Origin: Lentzea terrae
GTDB lineage: Bacteria; Actinomycetota; Actinomycetes; Mycobacteriales; Pseudonocardiaceae
DNA: 60,636 nucleotides
NCBI RefSeq assembly: GCF_003265345.1
Contig: NZ_QFWW01000024.1
Coordinates: 1-60,636, forward strand
Reading direction: 5' to 3'
In this document: piece by piece, positions 50,029-60,615 of the stretch
Layout of the letters: the number at the start of each line of letters is the position of its first letter
Numbering within the stretch: position 1 is the first letter of the stretch
Notes under the pieces: generated by a model
Told to the model about the DNA's origin: nothing
What the model saw: the letters and a program-made list of their open reading frames with translations, nothing else
Databases searched by the model: none
Position numbers and translations under genes: made by a program

Positions 50029-50034
50029 TCGAGT

Positions 50035-51468
50035 GTGATCGTCCACCAGGCCTACCGGTTCGCATTGGACCCGACCCCGGCACAGGCGCGGGCACTGTCC
50101 GCGCGCTGCGGTGCCGCGCGCTTCGCGTTCAACTGGGGCTTGGCGCTGGTCAAGGCCGTGATGAACCAGCGTGAGGCCGAAGCCAGCTATGGCGTCGCGC
50201 CCGAGGACCTCACCCCGGCGATGCACTGGTCCCTGCCCGCGCTGAGGCGAAGGTGGAACCAGGCCAAGGGCGAGGTCGCGCCCTGGTGGGCGGAATGTTC
50301 GAAGGAGGCGTACAGCGGCGGCCTGGACAGGCTTGCGCGTGCGTTGAAGAACTGGTCTGACTCGCGTACCGGCAAACGTGCAGGCCCGGTGGTCCGGTTT
50401 CCCAGGTTCAAGTCGAAGCGCCGTGCGCGCCGGTCGTGCCGATTCACCACGGGAGGAATCCGTGTCGAACCCGACCGCCATCACGTGACGCTTCCCAAGC
50501 TCGGCCGAATCCGGACGCACGAGTCAACCCGCAAGCTTGCCCGCCGGATCGAGGCCGGCACCGCCCGCGTCATGGCGGCGACGGTCTGCTTCGAGGCCGG
50601 CCGCTGGTTCTGTTCATTCACCTGCGAGGTGGAGCGCAACGACCAGCCACCTGCACGGCCGGATGCGGTAGTCGGCGTGGATCTTGGCGTCGCGCATCTC
50701 GCCGTTGTATCTCAGCCACTCCCCGGTGGCACAGACGCGGCGGGGTTTGTGCCCAACCCGAAGCACCTGGTGCGTGGGTCTGCGGCGCTACGGGGCGCGT
50801 GCCGGACCGTGTCGCGTCGACGCGGTCCGGACCGGCGCACCGACACTCAGCCCTCCAAGCGATGGGAACGGGCGAACCAGCGGCGCAACCGCATCCATCA
50901 CCGCATTGCGAACCTTCGGCGTGACGGCCTGCACAAACTCACCACCGCCTTGGCGGCCGAGTTCGGCACCATCGTGGTCGAGGATCTGAACGTTGCCGGG
51001 ATGCTGCGCAATCGCCGACTGGCCCGGGCCATCGCCGACACCGGACTCGCTCAGATCCGATGCCAACTGGCGTACAAGACGCGGTGGAGGGGTACTTGGC
51101 TTATCGTGGCCGACCGCTGGTTCCCGTCGTCGAAGACCTGCTCGGAGTGCGGTGTGGTGAAAGTCAAGCTGCCGCTGCGCGTCCGGGTGTTCACGTGTGA
51201 GTCTTGCGGTCTGCGGAGCGATCGCGATCTGAACGCCGCTCGCAACCTCGCCGCGCTTGCCCTGAGAAGCACAACAGGTACCGGAGAGGCCGGAGACCTG
51301 GAGCCGCAAGGCTCGAACGGACGTGGAGCCGACCGGAAGACCCACAGCACGTGGGCTGGTGGCGATGAAGCGTTCACCTCGCACCGGGCAACCGGGTCAG
51401 ACGAGGACCGGACCACTGGAAACAGCGTGCTGCCACAACGTTGTTACCCAGATATGGTCTGTCGGTAG
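50035..51468 (+). CDS. tnpB: TnpB-family RNA-guided nuclease (RuvC, zinc finger)
   Basis: 477 residues. The split RuvC triad is intact: VGVDLGVAHLAVVS (Asp), IVVEDLNVAGM (Glu) and SDRDLNAARNLAALAL (Asp). Between the last two lies the zinc ribbon CSECGVV...CESCG. The N-terminus YRFALDPTPAQARAL and FNWGLALVKAV is the OrfB_IS605 helix-turn-helix region. So the nuclease looks active: TnpB proteins cut DNA under guidance of an omega-RNA encoded at the 3' end of the element. The last ~70 residues (after LAALAL; GEAGDLEPQGSNG and on) are low in conservation and probably overlap that RNA. Leaderless-type start. Confidence 0.9.
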   Translation: MIVHQAYRFALDPTPAQARALSARCGAARFAFNWGLALVKAVMNQREAEASYGVAPEDLTPAMHWSLPALRRRWNQAKGEVAPWWAECSKEAYSGGLDRLARALKNWSDSRTGKRAGPVVRFPRFKSKRRARRSCRFTTGGIRVEPDRHHVTLPKLGRIRTHESTRKLARRIEAGTARVMAATVCFEAGRWFCSFTCEVERNDQPPARPDAVVGVDLGVAHLAVVSQPLPGGTDAAGFVPNPKHLVRGSAALRGACRTVSRRRGPDRRTDTQPSKRWERANQRRNRIHHRIANLRRDGLHKLTTALAAEFGTIVVEDLNVAGMLRNRRLARAIADTGLAQIRCQLAYKTRWRGTWLIVADRWFPSSKTCSECGVVKVKLPLRVRVFTCESCGLRSDRDLNAARNLAALALRSTTGTGEAGDLEPQGSNGRGADRKTHSTWAGGDEAFTSHRATGSDEDRTTGNSVLPQRCYPDMVCR

Positions 51469-51478
51469 CCCGCTAGCT
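51250..51478 (+). ncRNA. Putative omega-RNA (reRNA) region of the TnpB element
   Basis: In studied TnpB systems the guide RNA scaffold overlaps the 3' part of tnpB and runs to the right end, with the guide just beyond. Here the corresponding stretch would be roughly 51250-51478, and the guide would read into the glgX 5' region. This is placed by analogy; I have not identified a specific fold or boundary. Confidence 0.35.
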
Positions 51479-51490
51479 ATGAGGAGCATC

Positions 51491-53595
<2,105 letters not shown>

Positions 53596-53596
<1 letters not shown>

Positions 53597-55671
53597 TGGG
53601 CGCGCCCTCGTCCACGTACCGCGTCCAGTTCACCCCGAGCTTCACCTTCGCCGACGCCGCCGGTATCGCGGACTACCTGCGGCGCCTGGGTGTTGGGGCG
53701 CTGTACGCGTCGCCGATGCTCGATGCGCGCGAAGGTTCCACGCACGGCTACGACGTCGTAGACCCGACGCGGGCGCGGGCGGAGCTGGGTGGTGACGACG
53801 GACGCCGTGCGTTGCAGAAGAGCTTGGCAGAGCAGGACCTCGGCCTCGTCGTCGACATCGTGCCGAACCACATGGTCGTGCCGAATCCTTGGTGGGACGA
53901 CGTCCTGCAGCGCGGCCCGGAGTCCAAGTACGCGCGGTACTTCGACATCGACTGGTCGTCCGGCAAGGTCCTGCTGCCCGTGCTCGCCGAGGACGCCGAG
54001 GACGAGGTTCACGAGCATTACCTGAAGGTGAACTGGCGGCGCGGCAACACCGAGCTCAACTACCGGCGGTTCTTCGACATCACCGAACTGGCGGCGGTGC
54101 GGGTCGAGGATCCCGAGGTGTTCGAGGCGACCCACCGCGAGGTGTTGTCGTGGGGCGTCACGGGGTTGCGCATCGACCACCCGGACGGTCTAGCCGATCC
54201 GGGTGGCTACTTCCGGCGGCTGCGCGAGCACTTCGACGGCTGGCTGGTCGTGGAGAAGATCCTCGGCCCGGACGAGTCGCTGCCGCAGAGCTGGCCGGTC
54301 GACGGCACTACGGGCTACGACGCGTTGCGCGAGATCTGCGGGGTGTTCATCGCGCCCACTCGCGAGTTCGCCGGCGACTTCCACGAGGTCGAGCACGCGT
54401 CGCGGCGGCAGGTCGCGGACTCGATCCTGGTCGCCGAGGTGCGCCGGATCGCCCGGCTCGTGCAGGGCGTGCCGTTCGAGGACGCGTGCCGGGCCGTCGC
54501 CGAGGTGATGGTCAACTTCCCGGTGTACCGGTCGTACCTGCCGGAAGGCTCGCAGCACTGGGAAACCGCGGTCCGGCTGAGCCGCTCGCCTGCCGTGCGC
54601 GCGTTGGACGAGCAGGTGCGCGCCGACCCGCACGGCGAGCTGGCGACCAGGATCCAGCAGACGTCCGGCATGGTCGTCGCGAAGGGCACCGAGGACACCG
54701 CGTTCTACCGGTACACGAACTTCGTGGCGCTGAACGAGGTCGGCGGCTCGCCGGACCGGTTCGGTCTTGCGCCAGAGGAGTTCCACCAGCGTGCGGCAGC
54801 GCGGGAAGCGCAGACCCCGGACGCCATGACCGCGTTGTCGACGCACGACACCAAGCGGTCGGAGGACGTGCGCGCCCGGCTGGCGGTGCTGGCCGAGATG
54901 CCGGACTCCTACCTGGCGTTCGAGGCGGAGATGTCGGAGCGGCACGGCATCTCCGAGCCGTCGCTGAACCGCCTCGCGTGGCAGTCGCTGGTCGGCGCCT
55001 ACCCGATCACCGAGGAACGCCTGGGCCAATACCTGGAGAAGGCGTCCAGGGAAGCCAAGATCAAAACGTCCTGGGTCGACCGCAACGCCGAGTTCGACGC
55101 CGAGGTGGCCGCGTGGCCGGCCAAGGCGCTGAACGAGCCGGAAGTCGCCGCGTTCGTCGAACGGATCAAGGCGCCGGGCTTCTCGAACGCGTTGGGGCAG
55201 AAGCTGGTCCAGCTCACCGCGCCGGGCGTGCCGGACGTCTACCAGGGCACCGAGCTGTGGGACTTCTCGCTGGTAGACCCGGACAACCGCCGGCCGGTCG
55301 ACTACAAGGTCCGCGCCGAGCTGCTGGACCGCATCGAGTCGGGCTGGCTGCCGGAGATCGACGACTCGGGTGCCGCGAAGCTCCTGGTCGTGCAGAAAGC
55401 CTTGCAGGTGCGCAGGCGAGGACTGCACGGGTACCGGCCTTTGCGTGCCGAGGGGCCGGCCGCGCAGCACGTGCTGGCGTTCGAACGGTCCGGCGTGATC
55501 ACGGTGGCGACCAGGCTGCCGGTCGGGCTGGCGCGGCAGGGCTGGCAGGGCACGGTGCTGCCGTTGCCGAGCGGTCCGGAGTGGACGGACGTGCTGACCG
55601 GGCGGCCCGCGGTACCTGAGTTGGTTTCGTTGCTGGACCGGTATCCGGTGGCGTTGCTGGTTCGCGGCTGA
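53596..55671 (+). CDS. treY: Malto-oligosyltrehalose synthase
   Basis: 691 residues. STYRVQFTPSFTFADAAGIADYL is the TreY start; SPMLDAREGSTHGYDVVDPTR, VDIVPNHMVVPN, TGLRIDHPDGLADPGGYF (nucleophile Asp), LVVEKILGPDESLP (acid Glu) and STHDTKRSEDVRARL are the GH13_26 motifs. It turns the reducing end of maltodextrins into a trehalosyl unit, to be released by TreZ. ATG 53596 overlaps the glgX stop by one base (TGATG). No treZ follows; the next gene is on the other strand after a repeat array. Confidence 0.94.
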
Positions 55672-56110
55672 TTGCGGGCTCGCGTCACCGGGCAGCCTGC
55701 CTGGGGCCGAGTTCGGGGCCGGTGTCGGGTGGGTCGCGGGTTCGTGGCTGATGGCGGGTTTGTGTGGCCGGGTTGGCTGCCTGGTCCGAGTTGACGTCGG
55801 CGTGGCGACCGGTGCGGGTGGGTTCGTGGCTGGAGACGGGCTCGTGACACCGTGCTGCCTGCCTGCCTGCCTGCCTGCCCGCCTGGCCCGAGCCCGGTGC
55901 CGGCGTGGGACCGGCGCGCGGTGGGGTCGCGGGTTCGTGGCTGGCGGCGGTTTGTGTCGCCGGGCTGCTTGCCTTGTCCGAGCCGGCGCCGTCGCCGGAC
56001 CGGCACCCGGTGTGGTCGTGGTTCGTGCTGGGGGCGGGTGTGTCAGCGGGCTGTCTGTCTGGCCCGAGTCGGCGGCGCGGCACCAGCGCCAGGCGGGGCG
56101 GGCTCGCGGA
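55659..56110. repeat. Degenerate ~80-110-bp direct repeats between treY and the NB-ARC gene
   Basis: Five imperfect units begin with GGTTCG(C/T)GGCTG or close variants at 55659, 55739, 55821, 55932 and 56020. Each continues with a GGCGGG(T/C)T(T/C)GTG-like part and ends near CTGCCTGG(T/C)CCGAG. The first unit overlaps the treY stop and the last overlaps the C-terminal codons of the minus-strand gene. Unit three contains a CTGC x6 microsatellite (55855-55878). No gene fits the 371-bp gap 55672-56042. Confidence 0.7.
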
Positions 56111-58601
56111 CCGGCTCCGGCCGAGCCGAGGCTCCCGGCACGTTCAGCTCGGCGAACAGGGCCAGCGCCTCGGTGCGGTGGCGCAGCGACTCCTTGTGGC
56201 GGCCCGTGCGGGACAGTGCGGCGGCCAGGCCGTCGAGGGCGCGGGCGCGTTCGTAGCGGATGCCGGTTTGTGCGGCCAGTTCGAGGGCGCGTTCGTGGTA
56301 CGGGCGGGCTGAGGCGGGGCGGCCCAGGGCGGTCAGGGTTTCGCCGTAGCGGTTGAGGGCTTCGGTTTCCACGCTCAGCTCGCCGACTTCCCTGGCCAGT
56401 TCCAGTGCCTCCTCGTGGTGGTCGACGGCCAGCTTTGTGAAGCCCAGCTTCTGCAGGACCTGGGCCAGGTAGGCGAGGCCGTAGGAGCGGTTGGAGCGGT
56501 CGTCGAGCTCGTCGAAGATCGCGAGTGCCTGTTCGTAGTGGGTACGGGCCGCGTTCCACTGCTGGAGGCACTGGTGGGTCTCGGCGATGTTGGCCAGCAC
56601 CGCGCCCTCGCCTTCGCGGTCGCCGACCTCGCGGCGGATCGCCAGTGCCGGGCGGTAGTGGAAGAAGGCTTCGTCGTAGCGGCCCATGCGGTGGTAGATG
56701 ATGCCGACGTTGCCGAGGGTTGCGCCTTCGCCGACGCGGTCGCCCAGTTCTCGGCGCAGGGCCAGGGCGCGCAGGTAGAGCTGCAGGGCCAGGTCGTAGT
56801 GGCCCAGGCGTTGGTGGACGTTGCCCATGTTGTTGATCGCGGCGGCCTCGCCGGCGCCGTTGCCCGTGTCGCGGTGGATCTCCAGAGCTCGCGCGAAGTG
56901 GTGCAGTGAGGCTTCGTGGTCGCCCAGCCGCCAGAAGACCCGGCCGAGGTTGTGCAGCGCTACGCCCTGGTTGTGGCGGTCGGCCGTGTTGAGCACGTGG
57001 TGGTAGAGGGTGATGGCGTCGTGGTGCCGGCCCGTCATGTCGAGGTGCTTCGCCAGCGTCGTCATCAACCGCGCGGTGTGGCTGTACCAGCCGTGCCGGG
57101 CGGTGTGGTCGGCCACCGCCACCAGGTTCGTGTGCTCTGCCTCCAGCCACGCCCTGGCGTCGGCTACGGAGGCGGCGCGGACGCACTCGTGCCGTTCGGC
57201 GGGGTTGAGAGTGTTGCGTGCAGCTGCGGCCGACGCCAAGTAGTGGTCGAAGAGACGGGTCAGCGCCAGACGTTGCGCGGACTTCGGTTCCTCGTCGACC
57301 ACGCGGGCGGCGGCGAAGACGCGCACGAGGTCGTGCAGTTCGTACCGCGAAGGTGTCTTCAGTTGCAGGAGGTGGTCGGCCAGCAGGTCGTCGAGGTGGC
57401 GTTGCGCGACGTCCAAGTCCACGTCGGCCAGCGCGGCGGCGGCCCCCGAGTCGAAGTCCGGGCCGGGGTGCAGTGCGGTCAGCCGGAACGTGCGCTGGTG
57501 TCCGGCGGGCAGGGTGCGGTAGGACAGGTCGAGGGCCAGTTCCACGCCGCTGTCCAGGTGCCGGTGTTCGTGCCGCTCGGTCAGGCGGAGGAGGTGGTCG
57601 GCCAGAGTCCAATGAGGACGGTCGGCGATGAGGCCCGCGACCAGGCCGAGTGCCAGGGGTAGGCGGCCCACCAGCTCGCCGATCCGAACGGCGGTGTCCA
57701 CGTCGGCGGCGACGCGGTCCGCGCCCGCCTTGCGGCGCAACAGGTCCAGCACCTCCTCCTGGCCGAACGCGGTCAAGCTCAGCCGCGCCCCCGGCAGTCC
57801 CGGCAGCCTGCGGCGGCTGGTGATCAGCACCAGCACGTCGGGACTGTCCGGCAGCAACGGCCGCACCTGGTCCTCGCTCATCGCGTTGTCCAGCAGCACC
57901 AACGCTTTGCGTCCGACCAGCAGCTTGCGGAACGCCGTGCTGCGGCCGGCGAGGTCCAGGGGGTGGATGCGGTCGCCGGACATGCCCAGCTGGCGGAGGA
58001 AGCCGTCCAGGACCGCGGCGGGATCGGCGGGAGGGCGCTCGCGGTCGTAGCCGCGCAGGTTCACCGACAGCTGCACGTCCGAATACTTTCCTTGGCGCAG
58101 CAACAAATGTGCGGCACGGGTGGCGAGCTGGGTCTTGCCGACACCTGCCATGCCCTCGATCACGACGACGTCAGCGGCGGTCAGGATCAGGTCCAACTCC
58201 GCGGCACGGCCGGTGAAATCGGTGATGTCGTCCGGAAGTGCGCTGCTCACCCGCACTATCTCGGCCTCGGTCGCCACCCCGGTGATCACCTGGTGCGCGA
58301 GTCGCCACTCGGCCGCTCTCGCGTCGTCCTCGCCCAGCAGCACCCGCGCGATGTGCACCACCAGTTCGACGTCCATGCGCGAACGCCCGGCCTGGAAACA
58401 CCGGAAAACCGTGTTGTAGGAAGGAAGTTCGGCGATCCCCCTGGTCCGTCGGAAAGTCACCACCCGGCGATGGATCTCGTGGTAGCTCACGCCGGCCCAC
58501 GACCGCAACGCGCGCAGTCGGCCGGTCAGATCTTCGAACGTTCGCGCCCCCTGCGGTCCGGGAGGATCTCCCACCGGTCCGCCTCTTTCCCCTCTGGCCA
58601 C
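56043..58601 (-). CDS. NB-ARC/TPR STAND-type regulator
   Basis: 852 residues. GTG 58601 follows GGGAG at seven bases. The N-terminal ~100 residues have an HTH-like pattern (FEDLTGRLRALRSWAGVSYHEIHRR, PSYNTVFRCFQAGRSRMD). NB-ARC ATPase: VVIEGMAGVGKTQLATRAA (Walker A), KALVLLDNAM (Walker B), LVLITSRRRLPGLPGA (sensor) and GRLPLALGLVAGLI (GLPLA motif). From about residue 520 come tetratricopeptide repeats (VALHNLGRVFWRLGDHEAS, AINNMGNVHQRLGHYDLA, TLGNVGIIYHRMGRYDEA). A cytoplasmic switch protein of the actinobacterial AfsR-like class without a SARP domain. Divergent from the protease gene. Confidence 0.88.
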   Translation of the reverse strand: MARGERGGPVGDPPGPQGARTFEDLTGRLRALRSWAGVSYHEIHRRVVTFRRTRGIAELPSYNTVFRCFQAGRSRMDVELVVHIARVLLGEDDARAAEWRLAHQVITGVATEAEIVRVSSALPDDITDFTGRAAELDLILTAADVVVIEGMAGVGKTQLATRAAHLLLRQGKYSDVQLSVNLRGYDRERPPADPAAVLDGFLRQLGMSGDRIHPLDLAGRSTAFRKLLVGRKALVLLDNAMSEDQVRPLLPDSPDVLVLITSRRRLPGLPGARLSLTAFGQEEVLDLLRRKAGADRVAADVDTAVRIGELVGRLPLALGLVAGLIADRPHWTLADHLLRLTERHEHRHLDSGVELALDLSYRTLPAGHQRTFRLTALHPGPDFDSGAAAALADVDLDVAQRHLDDLLADHLLQLKTPSRYELHDLVRVFAAARVVDEEPKSAQRLALTRLFDHYLASAAAARNTLNPAERHECVRAASVADARAWLEAEHTNLVAVADHTARHGWYSHTARLMTTLAKHLDMTGRHHDAITLYHHVLNTADRHNQGVALHNLGRVFWRLGDHEASLHHFARALEIHRDTGNGAGEAAAINNMGNVHQRLGHYDLALQLYLRALALRRELGDRVGEGATLGNVGIIYHRMGRYDEAFFHYRPALAIRREVGDREGEGAVLANIAETHQCLQQWNAARTHYEQALAIFDELDDRSNRSYGLAYLAQVLQKLGFTKLAVDHHEEALELAREVGELSVETEALNRYGETLTALGRPASARPYHERALELAAQTGIRYERARALDGLAAALSRTGRHKESLRHRTEALALFAELNVPGASARPEPVREPAPPGAGAAPPTRARQTAR

Positions 58602-58668
58602 GCATTTTCTCCCGTCCCCCCAGGAGAGTTTCAACGTACTGAGGCTGTCGCCGGCTGTCACTGGGCCA

Positions 58669-58683
58669 GACCACTCAGTGGTC
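58669..58683. promoter_or_regulatory. 15-bp palindrome in the divergent NB-ARC/protease promoter region
   Basis: GACCACT, centre C, AGTGGTC: perfect 7-bp arms. It lies in the 172-bp gap, about 70 bases before the NB-ARC start and 90 before the protease start. A candidate operator, possibly for the NB-ARC regulator itself. Confidence 0.5.
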
Positions 58684-58773
58684 GAAGTTGGTCGAGAACG
58701 GTGACGGGCGAGGGGCCAGTCGGCACTGTCGGCCGCGGTGAACAGCTCAACAAGCGAGGGGGAATCGCGAAAA

Positions 58774-60573
58774 GTGAGACTCATCAAGAGATCCCTGGCC
58801 GTACTGGCCGCAGTGGGCCTGGCGACCGCGGGGCTGGCGGCGCAGGCGCACGGGGATGACACCGACCCGCCCAGCACCAGGATCGTCGGCGGCAACGTGT
58901 CGCCGACGAACGCCTACCCGTGGATGGTGTCCATCTCGCGGCCCGGTGTGTTCGACCACTGGTGCGGTGGCACGCTGATCGACCCGAACTGGGTGCTGAC
59001 GGCGGCGCACTGCGTCAAGGGCTACACCCCGGCCAACTTCAGCACGCTGATCGGGCAGACCCGGATTTCCGGCGGCTCGGGCGGCGACGTCCGCACCGTT
59101 GCCGAGATCCGGATCCACCCGCAGTACACCAGCGCCAGCGGCAGCGGCTTCGACGTCGCGCTGATGCGACTCAGCTCGGCGTCGACCAAGGCGCCGCTGC
59201 AGCTCGCGACCTCGGCCGAGCGCGACACGTGGATGCCGAACGCCAACGTGCGCACGATGGGCTGGGGCGCCACGTCCGAGGGCGGGGCGGGCAGCAACGA
59301 CCTGCGCGAGGTCGACGTGCCGATCCAGCCGGACGCGACGATGGCCAGCGCGGCCGCCTACGGCAGCACGTTCAAGGCGGACACGATGCTCGGCGCCGGC
59401 CCGATGGCCGGCGGCAAGGACAGCTGCCAGGGCGATTCCGGTGGCCCGCTGCTCGCGGGCACCGCGCGCGGCTGGCGGCAGGTCGGCATCGTATCGTGGG
59501 GGACCGGCTGCGCCCGGCCGAACAAGCCAGGCGTCTACACCAGGATCGGCGACCAGTCGACCAACGACTGGGTGCGCTCCAACATCCCCGGCTCGTTCGC
59601 CGACGGTTTCGCCAGCAAGAGCGGCGACTTCAACGGTGACGGCAAGGACGACGTCGTCACGTTCACGCGTGGCGGCTCGGCGGACGTGTACGTGGCGCTG
59701 TCGAACGGTTCGTCGTTCGTCGGTACCGCGGTGAAGTGGCACGACTGGTTCGCCGCGTGGGACGAGGTGCCGCTGGTCGGTGACTTCAACGGCGACGGCA
59801 AGGACGACATCGCGACGTTCACGCGCGGCACCACGGCGGACGTGTACGTGGCGCTGTCCAACGGTTCGTCGTTCGTCGGCACTGCGGTGAAGTGGCACGA
59901 CTGGTTCGCCGCGTACAACGAGGTCCCTGCGGTCGGTGACTTCAACGGCGACGGCAAGGACGACATCGCGACCTTCACCCGCGGCGGCTCGGCGGACGTG
60001 TACGTGGCGACGTCGAACGGCAGCAGCTTTGTCGGCACGGCCGTGAAGTGGCACGACTGGTTCGCGGCCTACAACGAGATCCCGCTGGTGGGTGACTTCA
60101 ACGGTGACCGCAAGGCGGACATCGCGACCTTCACCCGCGACGGCTCGGCCGACGTGTACGTGGCGACGTCGAACGGCACCTCGTTCGTGGGTACCGCGGT
60201 CAAGTGGCACGACTGGTTCGCGGCGGGCGCCGAGTTCCCGGCCGTGGGCGACTTCGACAACGACGGCAAGGACGACATCGCGACGTTCACCCGTGGCACC
60301 TCCGCGGACGTGTACGTGGCCAAGTCGAACGGTTCGTCGTTCGTCGGCACTGCGGTGAAGTGGCACGACTGGTTCGCCGCGTGGAGCGAGATCCCCGGAA
60401 CCGGTGACTTCAACGGTGACGGCAGGGACGACATCGTGACGTACACGCGCGGCGACGCGGCCGACGTGTACGTGGCGACCTCGAACAGCTCCTCGTTCGT
60501 GGGCACGTCCGTGAAGTGGCACGACTGGTTCGCCGCCTACGCCGAGATCCCGGCTGGTGGCACGGCCTGGTGA
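58774..60573 (+). CDS. Secreted trypsin-like serine protease with six FG-GAP repeats
   Basis: 599 residues. GTG 58774 follows GAGGGGGA. Signal peptide: RLIKRSLAVLAAVGLATAGLAAQAHG. The S1 domain begins at RIVGGN (activation-type N-terminus), with VLTAAHC (His), FDVALMRL (Asp) and KDSCQGDSGGPLL (Ser); the Asp six residues before Ser gives trypsin-like Arg/Lys preference. From residue ~285 to the end come six ~52-residue FG-GAP/VCBS repeats, each with DFNGDGKDD-type calcium sites and VKWHDWFAA. Extracellular, likely substrate- or wall-binding. Ends in a terminator hairpin. Confidence 0.93.
   Translation: MRLIKRSLAVLAAVGLATAGLAAQAHGDDTDPPSTRIVGGNVSPTNAYPWMVSISRPGVFDHWCGGTLIDPNWVLTAAHCVKGYTPANFSTLIGQTRISGGSGGDVRTVAEIRIHPQYTSASGSGFDVALMRLSSASTKAPLQLATSAERDTWMPNANVRTMGWGATSEGGAGSNDLREVDVPIQPDATMASAAAYGSTFKADTMLGAGPMAGGKDSCQGDSGGPLLAGTARGWRQVGIVSWGTGCARPNKPGVYTRIGDQSTNDWVRSNIPGSFADGFASKSGDFNGDGKDDVVTFTRGGSADVYVALSNGSSFVGTAVKWHDWFAAWDEVPLVGDFNGDGKDDIATFTRGTTADVYVALSNGSSFVGTAVKWHDWFAAYNEVPAVGDFNGDGKDDIATFTRGGSADVYVATSNGSSFVGTAVKWHDWFAAYNEIPLVGDFNGDRKADIATFTRDGSADVYVATSNGTSFVGTAVKWHDWFAAGAEFPAVGDFDNDGKDDIATFTRGTSADVYVAKSNGSSFVGTAVKWHDWFAAWSEIPGTGDFNGDGRDDIVTYTRGDAADVYVATSNSSSFVGTSVKWHDWFAAYAEIPAGGTAW
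59626..60561 (+). repeat. Six tandem 156-bp coding repeats (FG-GAP)
   Basis: Unit starts at GAC 59626, 59782, 59938, 60094, 60250 and 60406, all exactly 156 bp apart. Landmark GTGAAGTGGCACGACTGG (or GTCAAG) recurs at 59731, 59887, 60043, 60199, 60355 and 60511. No insertion or deletion has accumulated, though synonymous sites differ. Recent duplication or ongoing homogenisation fits. Confidence 0.92.
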
Positions 60574-60589
60574 CCTGATCACCCTGCAG

Positions 60590-60615
60590 GGGGCGGTGGC
60601 CGCGGCCACCGCCCC
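60590..60615 (+). terminator. Terminator after the trypsin-like protease gene
   Basis: GGGGCGGTGGCC (60590-60601) and GGCCACCGCCCC (60604-60615) form a perfect 12-bp inverted repeat around two bases (a slightly larger loop in practice). It starts 16 bases after the stop; no T-run. Confidence 0.75.

Larger units (their letters stand above)
50035..51478 (+). mobile_element. Solitary IS605/IS1341-type element (tnpB only; ends not determined)
   Basis: A complete tnpB gene is present without a tnpA (Y1 transposase) gene on either side. No terminal inverted repeats are expected for this type, and I could not fix the ends; the left end lies somewhere in 49915-50034 and the right end before glgX at 51491. 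The element sits between the unknown small gene and glgX-treY, interrupting an alpha-glucan gene neighbourhood. Confidence 0.6.

Noticed and set aside
56043..60573. NB-ARC protein plus trypsin-like protease as an antiphage STAND-protease defence pair
   Set aside because: The protease has a signal peptide and secreted FG-GAP repeats, so it would not act with a cytoplasmic switch; the NB-ARC protein has an HTH-like N-terminus rather than an effector domain.
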